Source: Pseudomonadota bacterium
GTDB lineage: Bacteria; Pseudomonadota; Gammaproteobacteria; Pseudomonadales; Moraxellaceae
Assembly (NCBI GenBank): GCA_021833365.1
Contig: JAKBFV010000004.1
Span: forward strand, 1 to 64,000
Length of the DNA stretch: 64,000 nucleotides
Reading direction: 5' to 3'
The position numbers were made by a program, and so were the translations under genes. Within the stretch, counting starts at the first letter, position 1. Every line of letters begins with the position of its first letter. Below the pieces are notes generated by a model that worked only from the letters and a program-made list of their open reading frames with translations, was not told where the DNA came from and searched no databases. Below, one piece after another: positions 45,600 through 59,326 of the stretch.

Positions 45600-46533
45600 A
45601 ACGTCGCCCATCCGTGCGTTGATAGTGTTCGGGTATACCCGGCGGTCGCGTCTTGAACTTGCGATGCACCCAGAGGTACTGCTCAGGATGCAGGCGGATG
45701 GCGTGCTCGAGAAAATCATTGATGCGGCGGGCGTCCTTCTGCGCATCGCCGGTCGGGAAGCCGGCGGCGGACTCGAAGGTGATGCCATAGCCGCGCGCTC
45801 GTTCGAGACGGTGGTAGTGGATGAACACCACCGGGGTATTGTAAAGGCCGGCGATGCGCGCCAGGGCGGTCACCGTCGCCGCCGGAACGCCGAAAAAGTT
45901 GGAGAAGACGCCATGCGTCAGGCCATGGTCCTGATCGGGTGCGTACCAGACGATGTGCCCCTGGCGCAGGCAGCTGCGCAGATGGTGTGTGGCCTTGCGC
46001 TCGATGGCCTCGTTGAAGTAGCGGCGCCGCGCCCGCGTCATCGCCGTGCGCAGCAGAGGATCGCGACGCTCCTGCTCGATGTAGTCCATACGATAACGCT
46101 TGTTGATGAGGCGACCGATGATGTCCAGGCAGGTCATGTGCAGGCCGACCAGCAGCACGCCGCGTCCTTGCGCCATGGCCGCCTGCAGGATCTCCTCCCC
46201 CTGCCACTCGATCGTCTGTGGTGGATTTCGTCCCCAGCAGGCATAGATGGATTCGACGATGCCCATGCCGGTGCTGGCGGCGTTGGCGCGCAGCAGCGCG
46301 GCACGCTGCGCTGCATCGAGTTCGGGGAAGCAGAGCTCGAGATTGATTTCGGCGATGCGCCGTCGCGACGGCGCCACAAAGAAGAAGAGCCGCCCGAGAG
46401 CGCCGCCGAGACGCATCAGCCAGGCATAGGGCAGAAGGACGAGCAGGCGCAGACTGGCCAGCAGCAGCCAGGTGGGCCAGAAGCGTGGCGCAGCCATTTT
46501 CCATTCATAGGCAGGCAGGTCGCTGGGCGGCAT
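45589..46533 (-). CDS. lpxL: Lipid A biosynthesis lauroyl/myristoyl acyltransferase
   Basis: A 314-residue LpxL/LpxM (HtrB) family acyltransferase, anchored by an N-terminal hydrophobic segment (about 20-53). The catalytic HX4D motif is His132 to Asp137 in [18 protein letters not shown] and [14 protein letters not shown] are also conserved, and the C-terminal [13 protein letters not shown] is typical. It adds a secondary acyl chain to Kdo-lipid A at the inner membrane. Which paralogue (LpxL or LpxM) cannot be decided. It heads a six-gene minus-strand operon for LPS core synthesis and is divergent from hldE. Confidence 0.9.
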   Translation of the reverse strand: MPPSDLPAYEWKMAAPRFWPTWLLLASLRLLVLLPYAWLMRLGGALGRLFFFVAPSRRRIAEINLELCFPELDAAQRAALLRANAASTGMGIVESIYACWGRNPPQTIEWQGEEILQAAMAQGRGVLLVGLHMTCLDIIGRLINKRYRMDYIEQERRDPLLRTAMTRARRRYFNEAIERKATHHLRSCLRQGHIVWYAPDQDHGLTHGVFSNFFGVPAATVTALARIAGLYNTPVVFIHYHRLERARGYGITFESAAGFPTGDAQKDARRINDFLEHAIRLHPEQYLWVHRKFKTRPPGIPEHYQRTDGRRYGD

Positions 46534-46604
46534 GGATTCTCGCTACTCGTCAGTCGTGCATACGGGGCCTTATGGTATCATTCCCGGCTTTGGAGGGCGA
46601 AAGG

Positions 46605-48032
46605 ATGAAGCTGAGTTTGCCGGATTTCTCGCGTGGCCGTGTCCTGGTGCTCGGTGACGTTATGCTCGATCGCTACTGGACGGGATCGACGGCGCGCATC
46701 TCGCCGGAAGCGCCGGTGCCGGTGGTCAATATCGATGGACTCGAGGATCGCCCGGGCGGTGCCGCCAACGTCGCGCTCAATGTCGCGACCCTGGGTACAG
46801 CGGTGAGCCTGTGCGGCCTCGTCGGCGCCGATGCCAACGCCGGCATTCTCGAGAGCACCCTGATGGCGGCCGGTGTCGTCTGCCATCTGGCGGTGGTGCC
46901 GGACAAACCGACCATCACCAAACTGCGCGTCCTCAGCCGTCATCAGCAACTCCTGCGTCTCGACTTTGAACAGCGCTTTTCAGCGCCTGAGGCGCAGCGG
47001 TTGCGCGATGATCTGGGGCGCCATCTGAGCGATGTCGCGGTGCTGGTGCTGTCCGACTATGCCAAGGGCAGTCTGCACGATTATCCCGCCCTCATCGCGC
47101 TGGCGCGGGCGCGTGGCATACCCGTGCTCATCGATCCGAAAGGGCGCGATTTCTCGCTTTACCGTGGCGCCACCCTGCTCACGCCCAATCTCAGCGAATT
47201 CGAAGCGGTGGTCGGGCCTTGCGCCGACGAGGCCACGCTCATCGACAAGGGCCACGCCCTGATGCGCGAGCTCGACATGCCGGCCCTGCTCATCACGCGT
47301 AGCGAACAGGGCATGACCCTGCTGCGTCAGGGCGAGGAACCGTTGCACCTGCCGACGCACGCGCGCGAGGTCTTCGACGTCACCGGCGCCGGCGACACCG
47401 TCATCTCGGTGCTGGCGGCGGCCCTCGCCAGCGGCGAGGATCTGGCGACGGCGGTGGCCCTGTCCAACGTCGCCGCTGGCGTCGTCGTCGGCAAGCTCGG
47501 CACCTATGCCATCAGCGCCGAGGAACTGGCGGTGGCGATCGCGCCGGTCGAGCGCGCCGAAGATGGCGTGCTCAATGTCGAGCAGCTGCAGTCGGCCCTG
47601 CGCGCGGCGCGCCTGCGCGGTGAGCGCATCGTCATGACCAATGGCTGCTTCGACATCCTGCACGCCGGCCACGTCAGTTATCTGCAGCAGGCCAGGGCGC
47701 AGGGTGACCGTCTCATCGTCGCGGTCAACGACGACGCTTCGATCACCCGCCTCAAGGGCGAGGGGCGGCCGATCAACCACCTCGCCCGGCGCATGGCGGT
47801 GCTGGCGGGACTGAAGTCGGTCGACTGGGTGGTGCCTTTCAGTGACGATACGCCGGAGTCGCTGCTGCGCCTGTTGCAGCCCGACATTCTCGTCAAAGGT
47901 GGCGACTATCAGGTCGATGGCGTCGTCGGCGCCGACATCGTGCGCGCCTATGGCGGCGAGGTCAAAGTGCTGGGCCTGGTGCCGCAGCTGTCGACCACGG
48001 CCATCGTCGACAAAATACGTCAGCCGCGGTGA
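46605..48032 (+). CDS. hldE: Bifunctional heptose-7-phosphate kinase / heptose-1-phosphate adenylyltransferase
   Basis: 475 residues, matching the E. coli HldE length. The N-terminal ribokinase-like domain (about 1-320) has [15 protein letters not shown] and the catalytic anion-hole DVTGAGDTV. The C-terminal nucleotidyltransferase (about 340-475) has [16 protein letters not shown] with the HxGH motif. It makes ADP-glycero-manno-heptose precursor for the LPS inner core. A GGAGGG ribosome site precedes the ATG at 46605. The stop overlaps the rsmE start as GTGA. It is divergent from lpxL, with about 71 bases shared for both promoters. Confidence 0.96.
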   Translation: MKLSLPDFSRGRVLVLGDVMLDRYWTGSTARISPEAPVPVVNIDGLEDRPGGAANVALNVATLGTAVSLCGLVGADANAGILESTLMAAGVVCHLAVVPDKPTITKLRVLSRHQQLLRLDFEQRFSAPEAQRLRDDLGRHLSDVAVLVLSDYAKGSLHDYPALIALARARGIPVLIDPKGRDFSLYRGATLLTPNLSEFEAVVGPCADEATLIDKGHALMRELDMPALLITRSEQGMTLLRQGEEPLHLPTHAREVFDVTGAGDTVISVLAAALASGEDLATAVALSNVAAGVVVGKLGTYAISAEELAVAIAPVERAEDGVLNVEQLQSALRAARLRGERIVMTNGCFDILHAGHVSYLQQARAQGDRLIVAVNDDASITRLKGEGRPINHLARRMAVLAGLKSVDWVVPFSDDTPESLLRLLQPDILVKGGDYQVDGVVGADIVRAYGGEVKVLGLVPQLSTTAIVDKIRQPR

Positions 48033-48736
48033 ACCTGCTGCTCATCGAGACGCAGGAGCTGCTCGCGTCTGGGCATGCGTGTGTGCGCGGTGAGCGCGTC
48101 CGCCATCTGCGCCAGGTGCTCGATCTGCACGTCGGCGACGTCGTGCGCGCCGGGCTGGTCGGCGGCCTCGTCGGACAGGCGCAGCTCTTGCGCATCGATG
48201 CGCAGGAGGCCGAGCTCGCTCTCGATCTCACACAAACCCCGCCACCGCCTCTGCCCCTGACCGTGCTGCTCGCCCTGCCGCGCCCGAAGATGCTGCGCCG
48301 CATCCTGCAGATGAGCGCCGGACTCGGCGTCGCCCGTCTCGTCCTGATGCAGACCTACCGTGTCGAGAAGAGCTACTGGAGCAGCCCCTGGCTGAGCGCG
48401 GCGGCGATACGCCAGGAGCTGCTGCTCGGCCTGGCGCAGGCGCGCGCCACGGCCCTGCCCGAGGTCATCCTGGCGCGGCGTTTTCGCCCCTTCGTCGAGG
48501 ATGAGTTGCCGCTGTATCTGCGAGGAGCGCAGGGCTGGGTGGCGCATCCCGGTACGGCGCAGGCCTGTCCGCGCGATCTGCTGGGGGCGGCCGTTCTGGC
48601 GGTCGGTCCGGAAGGCGGCTTCATCCCCTTCGAAGTCGATTTGCTGCAGGCACAGGGTATGACCGGCATCGATCTTGGGCCGCGCATCCAGCGCGTCGAG
48701 TGGGCGCTGCCCAGTCTCATCGCACGCCTGTTCTGA
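48029..48736 (+). CDS. rsmE: 16S rRNA (uracil-1498-N3)-methyltransferase family protein
   Basis: A 235-residue RsmE-family SPOUT methyltransferase. [14 protein letters not shown] begins the RNA-binding PUA-like part. [22 protein letters not shown] leads into the knot domain, and [16 protein letters not shown] is the S-adenosylmethionine loop. The next motif reads [13 protein letters not shown], whereas classical RsmE has LGxRILRxETA, so this is a divergent subgroup. The GTG start overlaps the hldE stop by 4 bases, linking ribosome modification with heptose synthesis only by position. Confidence 0.82.
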   Translation: MNLLLIETQELLASGHACVRGERVRHLRQVLDLHVGDVVRAGLVGGLVGQAQLLRIDAQEAELALDLTQTPPPPLPLTVLLALPRPKMLRRILQMSAGLGVARLVLMQTYRVEKSYWSSPWLSAAAIRQELLLGLAQARATALPEVILARRFRPFVEDELPLYLRGAQGWVAHPGTAQACPRDLLGAAVLAVGPEGGFIPFEVDLLQAQGMTGIDLGPRIQRVEWALPSLIARLF

Positions 48737-48786
48737 GCGGCGCGATTCGGGCTATCCTGTGGCGATGTCGCAGCGCTGGAGTTGGC

Positions 48787-49701
48787 ATGTACGAATTACC
48801 CCTGATCATCGCCGCCCTCGATAAGATCATCCTCGGCAAGCCGCAGCAGATCCGCTTGGCCCTGGCCTGTCTGCTGGCGCGTGGACATCTGCTCATCGAG
48901 GATCTGCCGGGCATGGGCAAGACGACGCTCGCCGAGGCCCTGGCGCGTGTCCTCGGTCTTAACTACCAACGCATCCAGTTCACCAGCGATCTCCTGCCCG
49001 CCGACCTCATCGGGGTGTCGATCTTTCATCCCGGTGAGCAGAGCTTCGTTTTTCATCCCGGGCCCTTGTTCACCCAGCTCGTCCTCGCCGATGAAATCAA
49101 TCGCACGACGCCCAAGACCCAGAGTGCCCTCCTCGAGGCCATGGCCGAAGGTCAGGTCAGCAGCGATGGTGTGACGCGCCGCCTGGCGCCACCGTTCTTC
49201 GTCATCGCTACCCAGAATCCGCTCAGCCAGGCCGGCACCTACCCTCTGCCCGAGTCGCAGCTGGATCGTTTTCTCATGCGCATCGAGCTCGGCTATCCCG
49301 ACGCCAGGGCCGAGCGCGAGTTGCTGCGCGGCGGTGGCCGGCAGGCGAGGGTTCAGGGGATGACGGCGCTGGCCAGTGCGACGGCGGTGCTTGAGTGGCA
49401 ACAACGGGTCGATGAAGTCCACGTCAGCGAGCCTGTCCTCGACTATCTGCAGCGCCTGCTGCAGTACACGCGCACGCAGCCGGACTTTCCTCAAGGGCTG
49501 TCGCCGCGTGCCGCTCTCGGTCTGTTGCAGGCGGCACGCGCCTGGGCCTATGTCGCCGGGCGTGCCTATGTGCAACCCGAGGATCTGCAGGCGGTGCTGC
49601 CGGCGGTGGCCGAACATCGCCTGCGCGTCGGCCTTGACGACCAGGGTGAGACCGGCCGTCTCAGCCGGCGCCTGCTCACCAGCGTCGACGTCCTCGGCTG
49701 A
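48787..49701 (+). CDS. MoxR-family AAA+ ATPase
   Basis: 304 residues. Walker A is LIEDLPGMGKTTLAEALA and Walker B LVLADEINRTTPKTQSALLEAM. The sensor 1 region is FFVIATQNPLSQAGTYPLPESQLDRFLM, which is typical of MoxR. These ATPases are chaperone-like and usually act on a partner with DUF58 or a VWA domain. Both partners of the TgpA type follow immediately (DUF58, then transglutaminase). GGAG lies just before the ATG at 48787. Confidence 0.92.
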   Translation: MYELPLIIAALDKIILGKPQQIRLALACLLARGHLLIEDLPGMGKTTLAEALARVLGLNYQRIQFTSDLLPADLIGVSIFHPGEQSFVFHPGPLFTQLVLADEINRTTPKTQSALLEAMAEGQVSSDGVTRRLAPPFFVIATQNPLSQAGTYPLPESQLDRFLMRIELGYPDARAERELLRGGGRQARVQGMTALASATAVLEWQQRVDEVHVSEPVLDYLQRLLQYTRTQPDFPQGLSPRAALGLLQAARAWAYVAGRAYVQPEDLQAVLPAVAEHRLRVGLDDQGETGRLSRRLLTSVDVLG

Positions 49702-49704
49702 ATC

Positions 49705-50655
49705 ATGCGCGCGCGTCTGCAACGGTGGTGGCAGGGCTGGCTCACCCGACGTCTGCCGGCGCGTCGCGAGGTCACGCTCGATCATCGGCGCATCTTCATC
49801 TTTCTCAGCGCCACCGGCGCCACCCTGGTCTTGATCAGCCTGGCGGTCTTCATCGCCGGTCTCGATTATGGCAACAACCTCCTGCTCGGTCTGAGTTTTC
49901 TTCTCGCCAGTCTACTTCTGCTCAGCATCTATCACACTTACGCCAATCTTTCCGGTCTGCGCATCCGCGCCTGGGTCGGCAGCCCCGGCTATGCCGGCGC
50001 ACAGGCGCGCTTTCATCTGCAGTTGTCGGTGCCGCCGCAGCGACGTGAGTGTGGCGCTGTGCGCTGTGTCTGGGCGGGGCAGGAGATCGAAGTGGCGGTG
50101 GTCGGTGCAGAGATGCGTGTCGACTTCGCTCTGCCGGTGCATCGTCGCGGCTGGTACCGGCCCCCGCGTCTGCAGCTGAGCAGCACCTATCCGCTCGGTC
50201 TGCTGCGGTGCTGGACCTGGATCGAGTTCGATCTGCGCGCTCTCGTCTATCCGGCACCGCTCGCCGCTACCGTGCTGCCGGTCAGCGGCGCTGCGGAGCG
50301 TGCCGGTGCCGGTGTGGCGCTGCCGGGTGAGGAGGATTTTGCCGGGTTGCGCACTTACCGCCCTGGCGATGCGCGCGCCCAGATCGCCTGGCGGCAGGCG
50401 GCGCGCGCCCAGACCCTGCTGAGCAAGGTGCGGGTCACGGAAGCGGCGTCGGTGCCCATGCTCGACTGGGCCTTTTATGCAGGCTTGGCGCGTGAGCAGC
50501 GCCTTTCCCATCTGTGTTGGTGGGTTCTCACCCTGACACGCCAGGAGCGTGCTTACGGTCTGCGCCTGCCGGGTGTGGAGATCGCTATAGCCGCCGGCGC
50601 ACCTCAGCAACAGCGCTGCCTCGAGGCTCTCGCCTTGTTCGAGCTGGCGCCATGA
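49705..50655 (+). CDS. DUF58 domain membrane protein
   Basis: A 316-residue protein with two N-terminal membrane helices (about 30-52 and 55-75). The DUF58 signature GEEDFAGLRTYRPGDARAQIAWRQAAR lies at about 208-234. It is the usual companion of MoxR ATPases in bacterial envelope-stress or maturation systems. It begins 4 bases after the MoxR stop and its own stop overlaps the transglutaminase start by 4 bases. The molecular role is not known. Confidence 0.85.
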   Translation: MRARLQRWWQGWLTRRLPARREVTLDHRRIFIFLSATGATLVLISLAVFIAGLDYGNNLLLGLSFLLASLLLLSIYHTYANLSGLRIRAWVGSPGYAGAQARFHLQLSVPPQRRECGAVRCVWAGQEIEVAVVGAEMRVDFALPVHRRGWYRPPRLQLSSTYPLGLLRCWTWIEFDLRALVYPAPLAATVLPVSGAAERAGAGVALPGEEDFAGLRTYRPGDARAQIAWRQAARAQTLLSKVRVTEAASVPMLDWAFYAGLAREQRLSHLCWWVLTLTRQERAYGLRLPGVEIAIAAGAPQQQRCLEALALFELAP

Positions 50656-52610
50656 GAGACGACGATATCGCTGCCGCCCGTCCCTGGGTGCTGGGCGTGG
50701 AGATCGCGACGATGCTGCCACAGTGGCAGCGCCTGCCATGGTGGCTGCCGCCCCTCCTGCTGTTCGCCTGCGCCTGGCGCCTGCCGGTGGTCGAGCGGCG
50801 TCTGCCCTTGCCGTCGCCGTCGCTGCGCTGGCTGCTCTTCCTGTTCTGCCTGCTCGGTCTATGGAGCCACTATCACAGCCTCGTCGGTGCCGAGGCGGGG
50901 TCGGCCTTTCTCGTCGTCTGCATGATCATCAAACTGCTCGAGATGCGGCGTCGGCGCGATGTCCACGTCCTGCTGCTCATCGCCGGATTCGTGCTGGCGA
51001 CGGACTTTCTTTTCGACACGTCGTTGTGGCTGGGCCTCTACGGCCTGCTGGTGGTCGTGCTCATGCTCGCCGGTCTGCTCGCCCTGCAACGCCGCGAGAC
51101 GCATGTCCTGCTCCTGCGGCGGGCGCTGGCGCTGCTGTTGCAGGCGCTGCCGATCACCCTCATTCTCTACCTGTTCTTTCCGCGTCTGCCGCCCTTATGG
51201 ACTTTGCACACGCAGGCCGGCACCAGTGTCACCGGTTTGTCGGCGGTGATGGCGCCGGGCGATCTGTCGCATCTCAGTGAATCGGACGACCTGGCTTTTC
51301 GTGTCGAGTTTCATGGCCGACGCCCCGATCGCAGCCAGCTCTATTGGCGCGGCATCGTGCTCAGCCAGTTCGATGGTCACGCCTGGCGGCCGGCGCCGCA
51401 AGATGAAGAGGTGCGGCCACTATCCAGCACCACGCCGACCGCCAGAGGCGAGCGCATCGACTATCGCGTCACGCTCGAACCGACCGGACAGCCCTGGCTT
51501 TTTGCGCTGGCGCATGCGCGCAGTGACGCCGCCGACATCGTGCTCACCCGTGGTGGCACGCTGCGCGCCCGTGCGCCGATCACCCGCACCCGGCGCTATG
51601 ACGTCAGTAGTCGCCGCGTCGACGTCGGCACGGCGGCTTTATCACGATCGGCCTGGCAGCGCGATCTGCAGCTGCCCGCCGGCAATACGCGCACGCGCAG
51701 GCTGGCCCTGGCCTGGCGCGCGGCGGCGACGAGCGATGCGGCCTATGTGCGGCGCGTCCTGCTCTGGTTTCATGGCGGCGGTTTCGTCTACAGCCTCGAT
51801 CCGCCGAGATGGGTAGGAGAGCCGATCGACGACTTCCTCTTTCGTACGCGCAGCGGTTTCTGTGAGCACTACGCCGCAGCCTTTGTCTTCATGATGCGTG
51901 CGGCTGGTATTCCGGCGCGCGTGGTGATCGGCTATCAGGGCGGGCAACCCGGACTCAGCGGCGGCTACTGGGAAGTGCGGCAGATGGATGCGCACGCCTG
52001 GGCCGAGATCTGGACGCAAGAGCGGTGGCTGCGCGTCGATCCGACCGCCGCCGTCGCACCGGAGCGGATCAGCCATGGTGCCCTGGTCCTGTGGCAGCAT
52101 CAGGCGGCTGAGATCGCCGGCCAGTTCTTCCCGGCCGCTGTCTTCGGCTGGCATCTGCATGTGCGCGCCTGGCTCGATGATCTCGATTTTCGCTGGCGGC
52201 GCGATGTTCTGGCTTATGACGTGGCGCAGCAAAACCACCTGATGCTGAGCTGGCTGGGCAGTACCGACGTCCTCCGCCGGGCCCTGGTCATGGTCGCCGC
52301 CATCGCCCTTCTCTTCGCACTCATGGCCTTGCTGCGCCGTCAGGCCGGCCGACCGGCGATGCCGGCCGCCGAGCGCCACTATCGCCGTTATTGCCGGCGC
52401 ATGGCCGCTCTCGGCCTACCGCGCCAGATCGCCGAGGGGCCGCACAGCTACGCCGAGCGCATCGCCCGCCGGCGTCCCGATCTCGCCGCTGCGGCGCGCG
52501 CCCTGGCCGAGCTTTACAGTCAGCTCTGTTATCAGGGGCCGGATCAGGCGCCGGATGCAGGGCGGGCAACACGCCTGGCGCAGCTAAAGCGACTCGCCCG
52601 CCGGCCTTGA
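50652..52610 (+). CDS. TgpA-like periplasmic transglutaminase membrane protein
   Basis: A 652-residue inner-membrane protein. About five N-terminal helices (to about residue 178) are followed by a periplasmic transglutaminase-like domain. The catalytic triad is Cys404 (RSGFCEHYA), His448 (DAHAWAEIW) and Asp463 (RVDPTAAV). A further helix (near 550-570) leads to a C-terminal cytoplasmic part. It matches the Pseudomonas TgpA pattern, where the gene lies in the same MoxR-DUF58 operon. The substrate is unknown. The 3' end overlaps the converging aldo/keto reductase gene by 27 bases. Confidence 0.9.
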   Translation: MRDDDIAAARPWVLGVEIATMLPQWQRLPWWLPPLLLFACAWRLPVVERRLPLPSPSLRWLLFLFCLLGLWSHYHSLVGAEAGSAFLVVCMIIKLLEMRRRRDVHVLLLIAGFVLATDFLFDTSLWLGLYGLLVVVLMLAGLLALQRRETHVLLLRRALALLLQALPITLILYLFFPRLPPLWTLHTQAGTSVTGLSAVMAPGDLSHLSESDDLAFRVEFHGRRPDRSQLYWRGIVLSQFDGHAWRPAPQDEEVRPLSSTTPTARGERIDYRVTLEPTGQPWLFALAHARSDAADIVLTRGGTLRARAPITRTRRYDVSSRRVDVGTAALSRSAWQRDLQLPAGNTRTRRLALAWRAAATSDAAYVRRVLLWFHGGGFVYSLDPPRWVGEPIDDFLFRTRSGFCEHYAAAFVFMMRAAGIPARVVIGYQGGQPGLSGGYWEVRQMDAHAWAEIWTQERWLRVDPTAAVAPERISHGALVLWQHQAAEIAGQFFPAAVFGWHLHVRAWLDDLDFRWRRDVLAYDVAQQNHLMLSWLGSTDVLRRALVMVAAIALLFALMALLRRQAGRPAMPAAERHYRRYCRRMAALGLPRQIAEGPHSYAERIARRRPDLAAAARALAELYSQLCYQGPDQAPDAGRATRLAQLKRLARRP

Positions 52611-53372
52611 GAAGGCGGCAGCGTTGCTACGCAGATGTTGCGGGTTGAGGGTGCCGACGACGATGCAGCTGGTGGCGGGATGATCCCAGATGAAGCGCAG
52701 CTGCTCTTGCGCTTGCCGTTCCGGGTCGCCACCGAGATGGCCGGAACTGAGGGCTTTCTTGATCAGCACACCGATGCCGCGTTCCTGACAGGCGGCGAGG
52801 ACCGGCGCTTCGACGAGATGGTCGGGCCGATAGCTCAGCATCATGACGTCGGCCTGCGACAGGCAGGCGAGAGCACCGTCGACGGTCTTGCTGGAGACGC
52901 CGACGGCGACGACCTTGCCTTCCTCACGCAATTGCACCAGGGTGGCGAGGGCGCCTTCTTCCAAACGCTGGCGATCGGCGCCATCGGAATGCAGGAGCAG
53001 GACATCGATGCGATCGGTGCGCAGGCGGCGCAGGCTGCGCTCGACGCTGGCACGCAGGCCGGCGGCACTGAAATCGAAATGCGATTGCCCGTCGTGAAAA
53101 TCCTCGCCGGCCTTGCTCACCAGCACCCAACGCTCGCGATCCTGCAGCAGGCGGCCGAGACGCTCCTCGCTGCTGCCATAGGCAGGTGCGGTGTCGAGGA
53201 CATTGATGCCGAGTTCGCGGGCGCAGTCGAGCAGGGTGAGCACCTGACGATCATCGGGCAGATCAAAACCCTGCGGGTACTTGATGCCCTGATTGCGACC
53301 GATCTTGACGGTGCCGAGACCGAGGGCGCTGACGAGTGGGCCATGCTGGCCGAGGCGGCGGCGGGGCAGCAT
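52584..53372 (-). CDS. Aldo/keto reductase
   Basis: A 262-residue AKR-fold oxidoreductase. The catalytic tetrad is visible as Asp and Tyr in NVLDTAPAYGSSEERLG, Lys in WVLVSKAGE, and His in DVLLLHSDG. It uses NADP(H) in the family and reduces carbonyls; the substrate is unknown. Its ATG overlaps the stop of the FAD oxidoreductase as TGATG. The same pair lies next to waaA in Pseudomonas. Confidence 0.88.
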   Translation of the reverse strand: MLPRRRLGQHGPLVSALGLGTVKIGRNQGIKYPQGFDLPDDRQVLTLLDCARELGINVLDTAPAYGSSEERLGRLLQDRERWVLVSKAGEDFHDGQSHFDFSAAGLRASVERSLRRLRTDRIDVLLLHSDGADRQRLEEGALATLVQLREEGKVVAVGVSSKTVDGALACLSQADVMMLSYRPDHLVEAPVLAACQERGIGVLIKKALSSGHLGGDPERQAQEQLRFIWDHPATSCIVVGTLNPQHLRSNAAAFSRPAGESL

Positions 53373-54574
53373 CAGAGCGGCTCACGGCGATCCCAGATCG
53401 GCGTGGCGATCTCGGGAAAGAGCAGGGGCAGGGCTTGTGGCAGAGCCGGTGCCAGCGGTTCGATCTGATGCGCCTTGAGCTGTTCGCTGATCTGTTCGGC
53501 GAGATTGGGCGCCAGCGCCAGCTTGGTCGGCCAGCAGATGATGTTGTTGCCGACCCAGGAGGCGTAGGCGTGATCGGGTTTGACCAGGTGTTCCTGCTGC
53601 GGCTCGGCACGGTCGACACGCAAGGTCGACCAGTGTGCACCACGCACGTCGAGCCAGGGAAAGAGCTCACGTATCTCGCGTTGTGCGACTTCGATCTGCA
53701 GGCGGGCGTCGCGTTCGACGCCGGACTCGGCGAGTTCACCGCCGAGATACCAGACCGTCTCGCCGGTCGCCGTCCTATGCGTGGTGATGGTGATGCGTGG
53801 CTTGCTGCTGGTGCCGACACAGTGCGCATAGAGCGGCGGCAGCTGTGCATGCCGCATCAGCACCATGTGCAGAGGGCGCAGTTGCATGCGCTGCTGGGTC
53901 AGTCCGATGTCGTCGAGCAGTTCGCGATTACCGGCGCCGGCGGCGAGGATGACGACGCGCGGGTGGATGCGCAGGGGCTCGGTGCCGGCGCCGGTGATGA
54001 AGATGGCGCGTGTGCGATGCTGGTCGTCAGCCTCGAGGTGGCAGTTGTGGCGCGAGATCTGGTAGATGCGATTCTTCTGGCCTTGTGCCAGGGCGGCGAT
54101 CAGGCTGTGGGTGTCGACGACGATGTCATCGAGGCGATAGACGCTGCCCTTGAAGGCGGCATCGCGCAAGGGCGTCGGGCGCTCATCGCCGTGTACCTGG
54201 GCGATGCGACCACGCAGCATCTTGCTGCCGAAAAAAGTGGTCAGGCGCGAGGCCAGGCTCGATTGCGACCACATATAGTGATGGTCGCTGAGGATGCGCA
54301 CGCCGCTGAGGTCGACGTCGCCCTCGCCGCGCAGGGCGCGCCGCCAACGCTCCGGCATGCCGGCGATGGCCTCGGCTTCGGCGTTGAGGATGCCGGACAG
54401 GGCGTACTTCATGCCGCCGTGGATGATGCCTTGTGAGCGCAGGGTCTGGCCATCGCCGAGCTGTCCATGCTCGAGAAGCAGGGCTTCATAACCGAGGTGG
54501 CGCAGATGGTGCAGGGTCCAAAGACCGGCGATGCCGCCGCCAAAAATGACGATGTCGGTGTCGATAGTCAGCAT
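53372..54574 (-). CDS. FAD-dependent oxidoreductase (DAO family)
   Basis: A 400-residue flavoprotein. The N-terminal FAD motif is DIVIFGGGIAGLWTLHHL. RSQGIIHGGMKYALSG and VVILAAGAGNREL are further DAO-type marks. The C-terminal VGNNIICWPTKLALAPNL is in the position of the second FAD contact. The substrate is unknown. It is coupled to the aldo/keto reductase by one base of overlap, and this gene pair beside waaA is conserved in Pseudomonas. The start at 54574 is chosen because the upstream frame would run into the divergent waaA promoter region. Confidence 0.85.
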   Translation of the reverse strand: MLTIDTDIVIFGGGIAGLWTLHHLRHLGYEALLLEHGQLGDGQTLRSQGIIHGGMKYALSGILNAEAEAIAGMPERWRRALRGEGDVDLSGVRILSDHHYMWSQSSLASRLTTFFGSKMLRGRIAQVHGDERPTPLRDAAFKGSVYRLDDIVVDTHSLIAALAQGQKNRIYQISRHNCHLEADDQHRTRAIFITGAGTEPLRIHPRVVILAAGAGNRELLDDIGLTQQRMQLRPLHMVLMRHAQLPPLYAHCVGTSSKPRITITTHRTATGETVWYLGGELAESGVERDARLQIEVAQREIRELFPWLDVRGAHWSTLRVDRAEPQQEHLVKPDHAYASWVGNNIICWPTKLALAPNLAEQISEQLKAHQIEPLAPALPQALPLLFPEIATPIWDRREPL

Positions 54575-54652
54575 GACGAGATCAAAACATTCCTTGCCGA
54601 GGGTCGGTGGCGCCCATGTTACCATGAGCACGACCCTCCTTCGGAGATGTTT

Positions 54653-55902
54653 GTGCTACGACTGTATTCCTGGCTCTATCCCCTGCTGCTGCCCCTGCTG
54701 CTGCTACGCATGCTGCTGCGCAGCCGTCATGCCGCCGACTATCGCCGCCGCCTGCCCGAGCGCCTGGCGCGCCATCTGCCGGCGCCGTGCGACGTCTGGG
54801 TGCATGCCGTGTCGGTGGGTGAGAGCGTCGCTGCGGCGCCCCTCATCCGCGCCCTGCAGCGGGCACATCCGGGCCTGCGTGTCCTCGTCACCGGCATGAC
54901 GCCGACCGGCGCCGAGCGTGTGCGCGCCCTGCTCGGCGACAGCGTCCAACATCGCTATCTGCCCTGGGATCATCATCGCTGGCAGGGACGCCTGCTCGAC
55001 GCCGTCCGGCCGCGCCTGCTGGTGATCATGGAGACCGAGCTATGGCCCTGTCTGATCGCCGAAGCGCAGCGGCGCGCCATCCCGGTGGTCCTCGCCAATG
55101 CCCGCCTGTCATCGCGCTCGGCGGCCGGTTATGCGCGTCTACCGGCGCTGGCAGGCCCCATGCTGCAAGGGCTGCAGTGCATCCTGGCGCAGGATGCGGC
55201 GACGGCGCAACGCTTCGCCAGCCTCGGCGTCGCAGCCGAGCGTCTGCAGGTGTGCGGTAGCCTCAAGTTCGATATGCCGGTGGCGGCGCTGTCACGAGCG
55301 GCTTTGCGCGCGCAGTTTCAGCTCGGCGAGCGGCCGGTCTGGGTGGTGGGCAGTACGCATGCTGGCGAGGAGGCGCTCATCCTCACCGCCCTGCCGGCCT
55401 TGCTGGCGGCTGTTCCCGATCTGCTGCTGATCCTGGTGCCTCGACATCCAGAGCGCTTTGCCAGTGTCGCGCGCGCCATCACCACCGCTGGCTGGGACGA
55501 CTGCCGACGTAGCCGCGGCGATCGACCGACGGCGGCGACGCCGATCTGGCTGGGCGACAGCATGGGTGAGCTCAATCAATGGTATGCCATCGCCGACGTC
55601 GCCCTGGTCGCCGGCTCCCTGCTGCCGCATCTGGGCGGCCACAATGTGCTCGAACCCATGGCCTGCGGGGTGCCGACCCTGTGTGGTCGCAACGTCACCA
55701 ATTTTCAGCAGATCGTCGACGCCGCCTGTGCCGCTGGCGCTCTGCGCACGGTCGCCAGCACTGATGAGCTGGTCGCTGCCGTGCTCGCCATCCTGCAGGA
55801 CAGCGCACAGGCGCAAGGCCTGCGTCGGGCAGCGCAAGAGCTGCTCGCCGCCAACCGTGGCGCGCTGCAGCGGCAACTGCAGGCGATCGACGCCATCCTC
55901 GC

Positions 55903-55909
<7 letters not shown>
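54653..55909 (+). CDS. waaA: 3-deoxy-D-manno-octulosonic acid transferase
   Basis: A 418-residue GT30 enzyme that transfers Kdo from CMP-Kdo to lipid IVA on the inner-membrane cytoplasmic face. An N-terminal hydrophobic anchor (LYSWLYPLLLPLLLLRMLL) is followed by WVHAVSVGESVAAAPLIRAL, with the catalytic Glu. The donor domain has LVAGSLLPHLGGHNVLEPMA, the family signature. The GTG at 54653 lies 6 bases after GGAG; the in-frame ATG at 54647 abuts that site. The 3' end overlaps the converging tolC by 7 bases. Confidence 0.93.
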
Positions 55910-59324
<3,415 letters not shown>

Positions 59325-59326
59325 TC

